From assembly GCA_021781255.1 (NCBI GenBank), contig JAJXXG010000885.1, positions 1 to 6,442 on the forward strand: a stretch of DNA of 6,442 nt, read 5' to 3'. Source of the DNA: Acidobacteriota bacterium (GTDB lineage: Bacteria > Acidobacteriota > Terriglobia > Terriglobales > Acidobacteriaceae). Positions 5,644 to 6,442 of this stretch are shown here, piece by piece (positions within the stretch are counted from its first letter, which is position 1; every line of letters starts with the position of its first letter). Both the position numbers and the translations under genes were made by a program. Below the pieces are notes generated by a model that searched no databases, had not been told where the DNA came from, and was given only the letters and a program-made list of their open reading frames with translations.

Positions 5644-6442
5644 TTATGCCTCTTTCCCGGCTCGCATTTCGCGTGCGGCAAGAACCTGCACCAGTTCCGT
5701 CAGCACCTCCTCGCGATCCTGGCCGTTCAGTGCCAGTGCCAGTTGAGCCGTAAACAGCCCATACTTCACACCCACGTCAAAGCGCTGACCGGGATGAATC
5801 ATGGCCAGGTACTGTTCTTTTTGCGCAAGAACGGCAAGTGCCGCTGAAAGACTCGCTCGCCCGGGCTCTGACTCTGCCAGCATGGCGGCGAGGATCTCGA
5901 AAATCGTCGGGGTGAGCACATGCATGCCGTAGAAGCATAAATACTGCCCGCTCCGCAGGCCGGGAACCATTAAGCTCTGCTCGGCATCGGTCGGCGTTGG
6001 TTTCTCCAGAACGCTCTCGATGCGGTATACACCCGGTTTGCCCTCCACCGGCAAACCTCCAATGGCGCCGTAGTACGGAAGCAGGCTCTCGCGCGTTACC
6101 TGCACGGCAGAGATGGCGCAGCCTTCGTCAGCAGCCGCGCTTACGAGCTGCCTTGCGCATCCATTCGCTTCCGAGCCCACGTAAATATGATCGCCGACGA
6201 AGTGAAGGAACGGTTCCCCGTGTACAAAATCTCGCGCGCAAAAAACCGCATGAGCATAGCCCCGCGCCTCTGTCTGCGCAATAAAGCTCACGCGGGCGCC
6301 GACGTCGGCCAGCAAGCGCGAGTAGGGCTCCTCGTCACCCGGATAAACCACAACGCAAATGTCCCCGATGCCGGCCCGCACCGCCTCTCTCGCCACAAGG
6401 TTCAACACCGACCGCTCCGTGCCGCGTTCGTCAAACAGCGTC
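5644..6442 (-). CDS. GalU-like NDP-sugar pyrophosphorylase (NTP_transferase family), N-terminus beyond the window
   Basis: Partial protein of about 265 visible residues, probably making UDP-glucose or a related NDP-sugar from sugar-1-phosphate and NTP in the cytosol. The frame stays open to the right edge, reading TLFDERGTERSV before LNLVAREAVRAGI. The GTG at 6408 is therefore not the start. The glycine-rich nucleotide loop (GxGTRxxPxTK in GalU) should lie off-window. Visible family features: QTEARGYAHAV (about 6246-6278), like the GalU stretch Q-E--G-GHAV; HFVGDHIYVG (6175-6204), with the metal-binding Asp position; VLEKPTP (5992-6012), the sugar-phosphate Glu-Lys pair; YGMHVLTPTIFEIL, matching the GalU strand-helix that follows; and FDVGVKYG (5758-5781), matching the GalU YDVGNKLG. 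The C-terminus is intact and ends in TAA. It is first in the visible part of the cluster and lies two bases before the fusion gene. Nucleotide and sugar specificity (UTP or dTTP, glucose or another sugar) cannot be settled without the missing N-terminus. Confidence 0.8.
   Translation of the reverse strand, partial: TLFDERGTERSVLNLVAREAVRAGIGDICVVVYPGDEEPYSRLLADVGARVSFIAQTEARGYAHAVFCARDFVHGEPFLHFVGDHIYVGSEANGCARQLVSAAADEGCAISAVQVTRESLLPYYGAIGGLPVEGKPGVYRIESVLEKPTPTDAEQSLMVPGLRSGQYLCFYGMHVLTPTIFEILAAMLAESEPGRASLSAALAVLAQKEQYLAMIHPGQRFDVGVKYGLFTAQLALALNGQDREEVLTELVQVLAAREMRAGKEA
5649..5654 (-). promoter_or_regulatory. Ribosome binding site for the kinase-UDPGP fusion, inside the upstream gene
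   Basis: Read on the minus strand, AAGAGG lies seven bases before the GTG start at 5641. It is formed by the codons just before the TAA stop of the GalU-like gene. The arrangement (site, stop TAA at 5644-5646, then GTG after two bases) suggests that ribosomes finishing the first gene restart on the second, giving linked amounts of both enzymes. Confidence 0.6.

Noticed and set aside
4269..5681. Minus-strand open frame of 470 codons inside the fusion gene
   Set aside because: It is another frame of the same strand with an Arg/Gly/Ala-rich product lacking motifs. The overlapping fusion frame carries clear GHMP motifs.
5644..6408. Treating GTG 6408 as the true start of the GalU-like gene
   Set aside because: The frame continues open to the window edge, and the family needs an N-terminal nucleotide-binding loop that is not in the visible part.
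1..6442. CRISPR array, tRNA, rRNA, transposase or phage genes
   Set aside because: I saw no regularly spaced repeats, cloverleaf-like sequence, or transposase, integrase or phage motifs in any frame.

Overview
The window is GC-rich, gene-dense bacterial chromosome with no RNA genes, CRISPR array, insertion sequence or long repeat that I can see. The gene set (a GHMP-kinase/UDPGP fusion beside a GalU-like nucleotidyltransferase and a GT39-like membrane protein) and the base composition resemble soil Acidobacteriota. That assignment is an inference from remembered family content and no marker gene confirms it.

Layout. Bases 1-254 are a leader or intergenic stretch with no convincing gene. A class I SAM-dependent methyltransferase runs on the + strand (about 255-992). 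The rest is a minus-strand gene cluster, read from the right edge to the left. First is a GalU-like sugar-1-phosphate nucleotidyltransferase, cut by the window edge (5644-6442). Next is a 1112-residue fusion of a fucokinase-like GHMP kinase with a UDPGP-family pyrophosphorylase (2303-5641). Last is a polytopic GT39/PMT_2-like glycosyltransferase (892-2214). GalU and the fusion are separated by 2 bases and look translationally coupled. An 88-base gap precedes the glycosyltransferase. The glycosyltransferase and the methyltransferase converge, and their 3' ends overlap by 101 bp.

How it may work together (inference). The two soluble enzymes would make activated sugars: GalU would make UDP-glucose or a similar NDP-sugar, and the fusion would phosphorylate a free sugar at C1 and transfer it to a nucleotide. 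The membrane glycosyltransferase would use sugars, probably lipid-linked, at the cell envelope. The most interesting object is the fusion. Its architecture parallels the bifunctional fucokinase/GDP-fucose pyrophosphorylase (FKP/FKGP), but the pyrophosphorylase belongs to a different family and sits at the other end. Its kinase phosphate-binding loop is also degenerate, so the kinase half may be inactive or altered.
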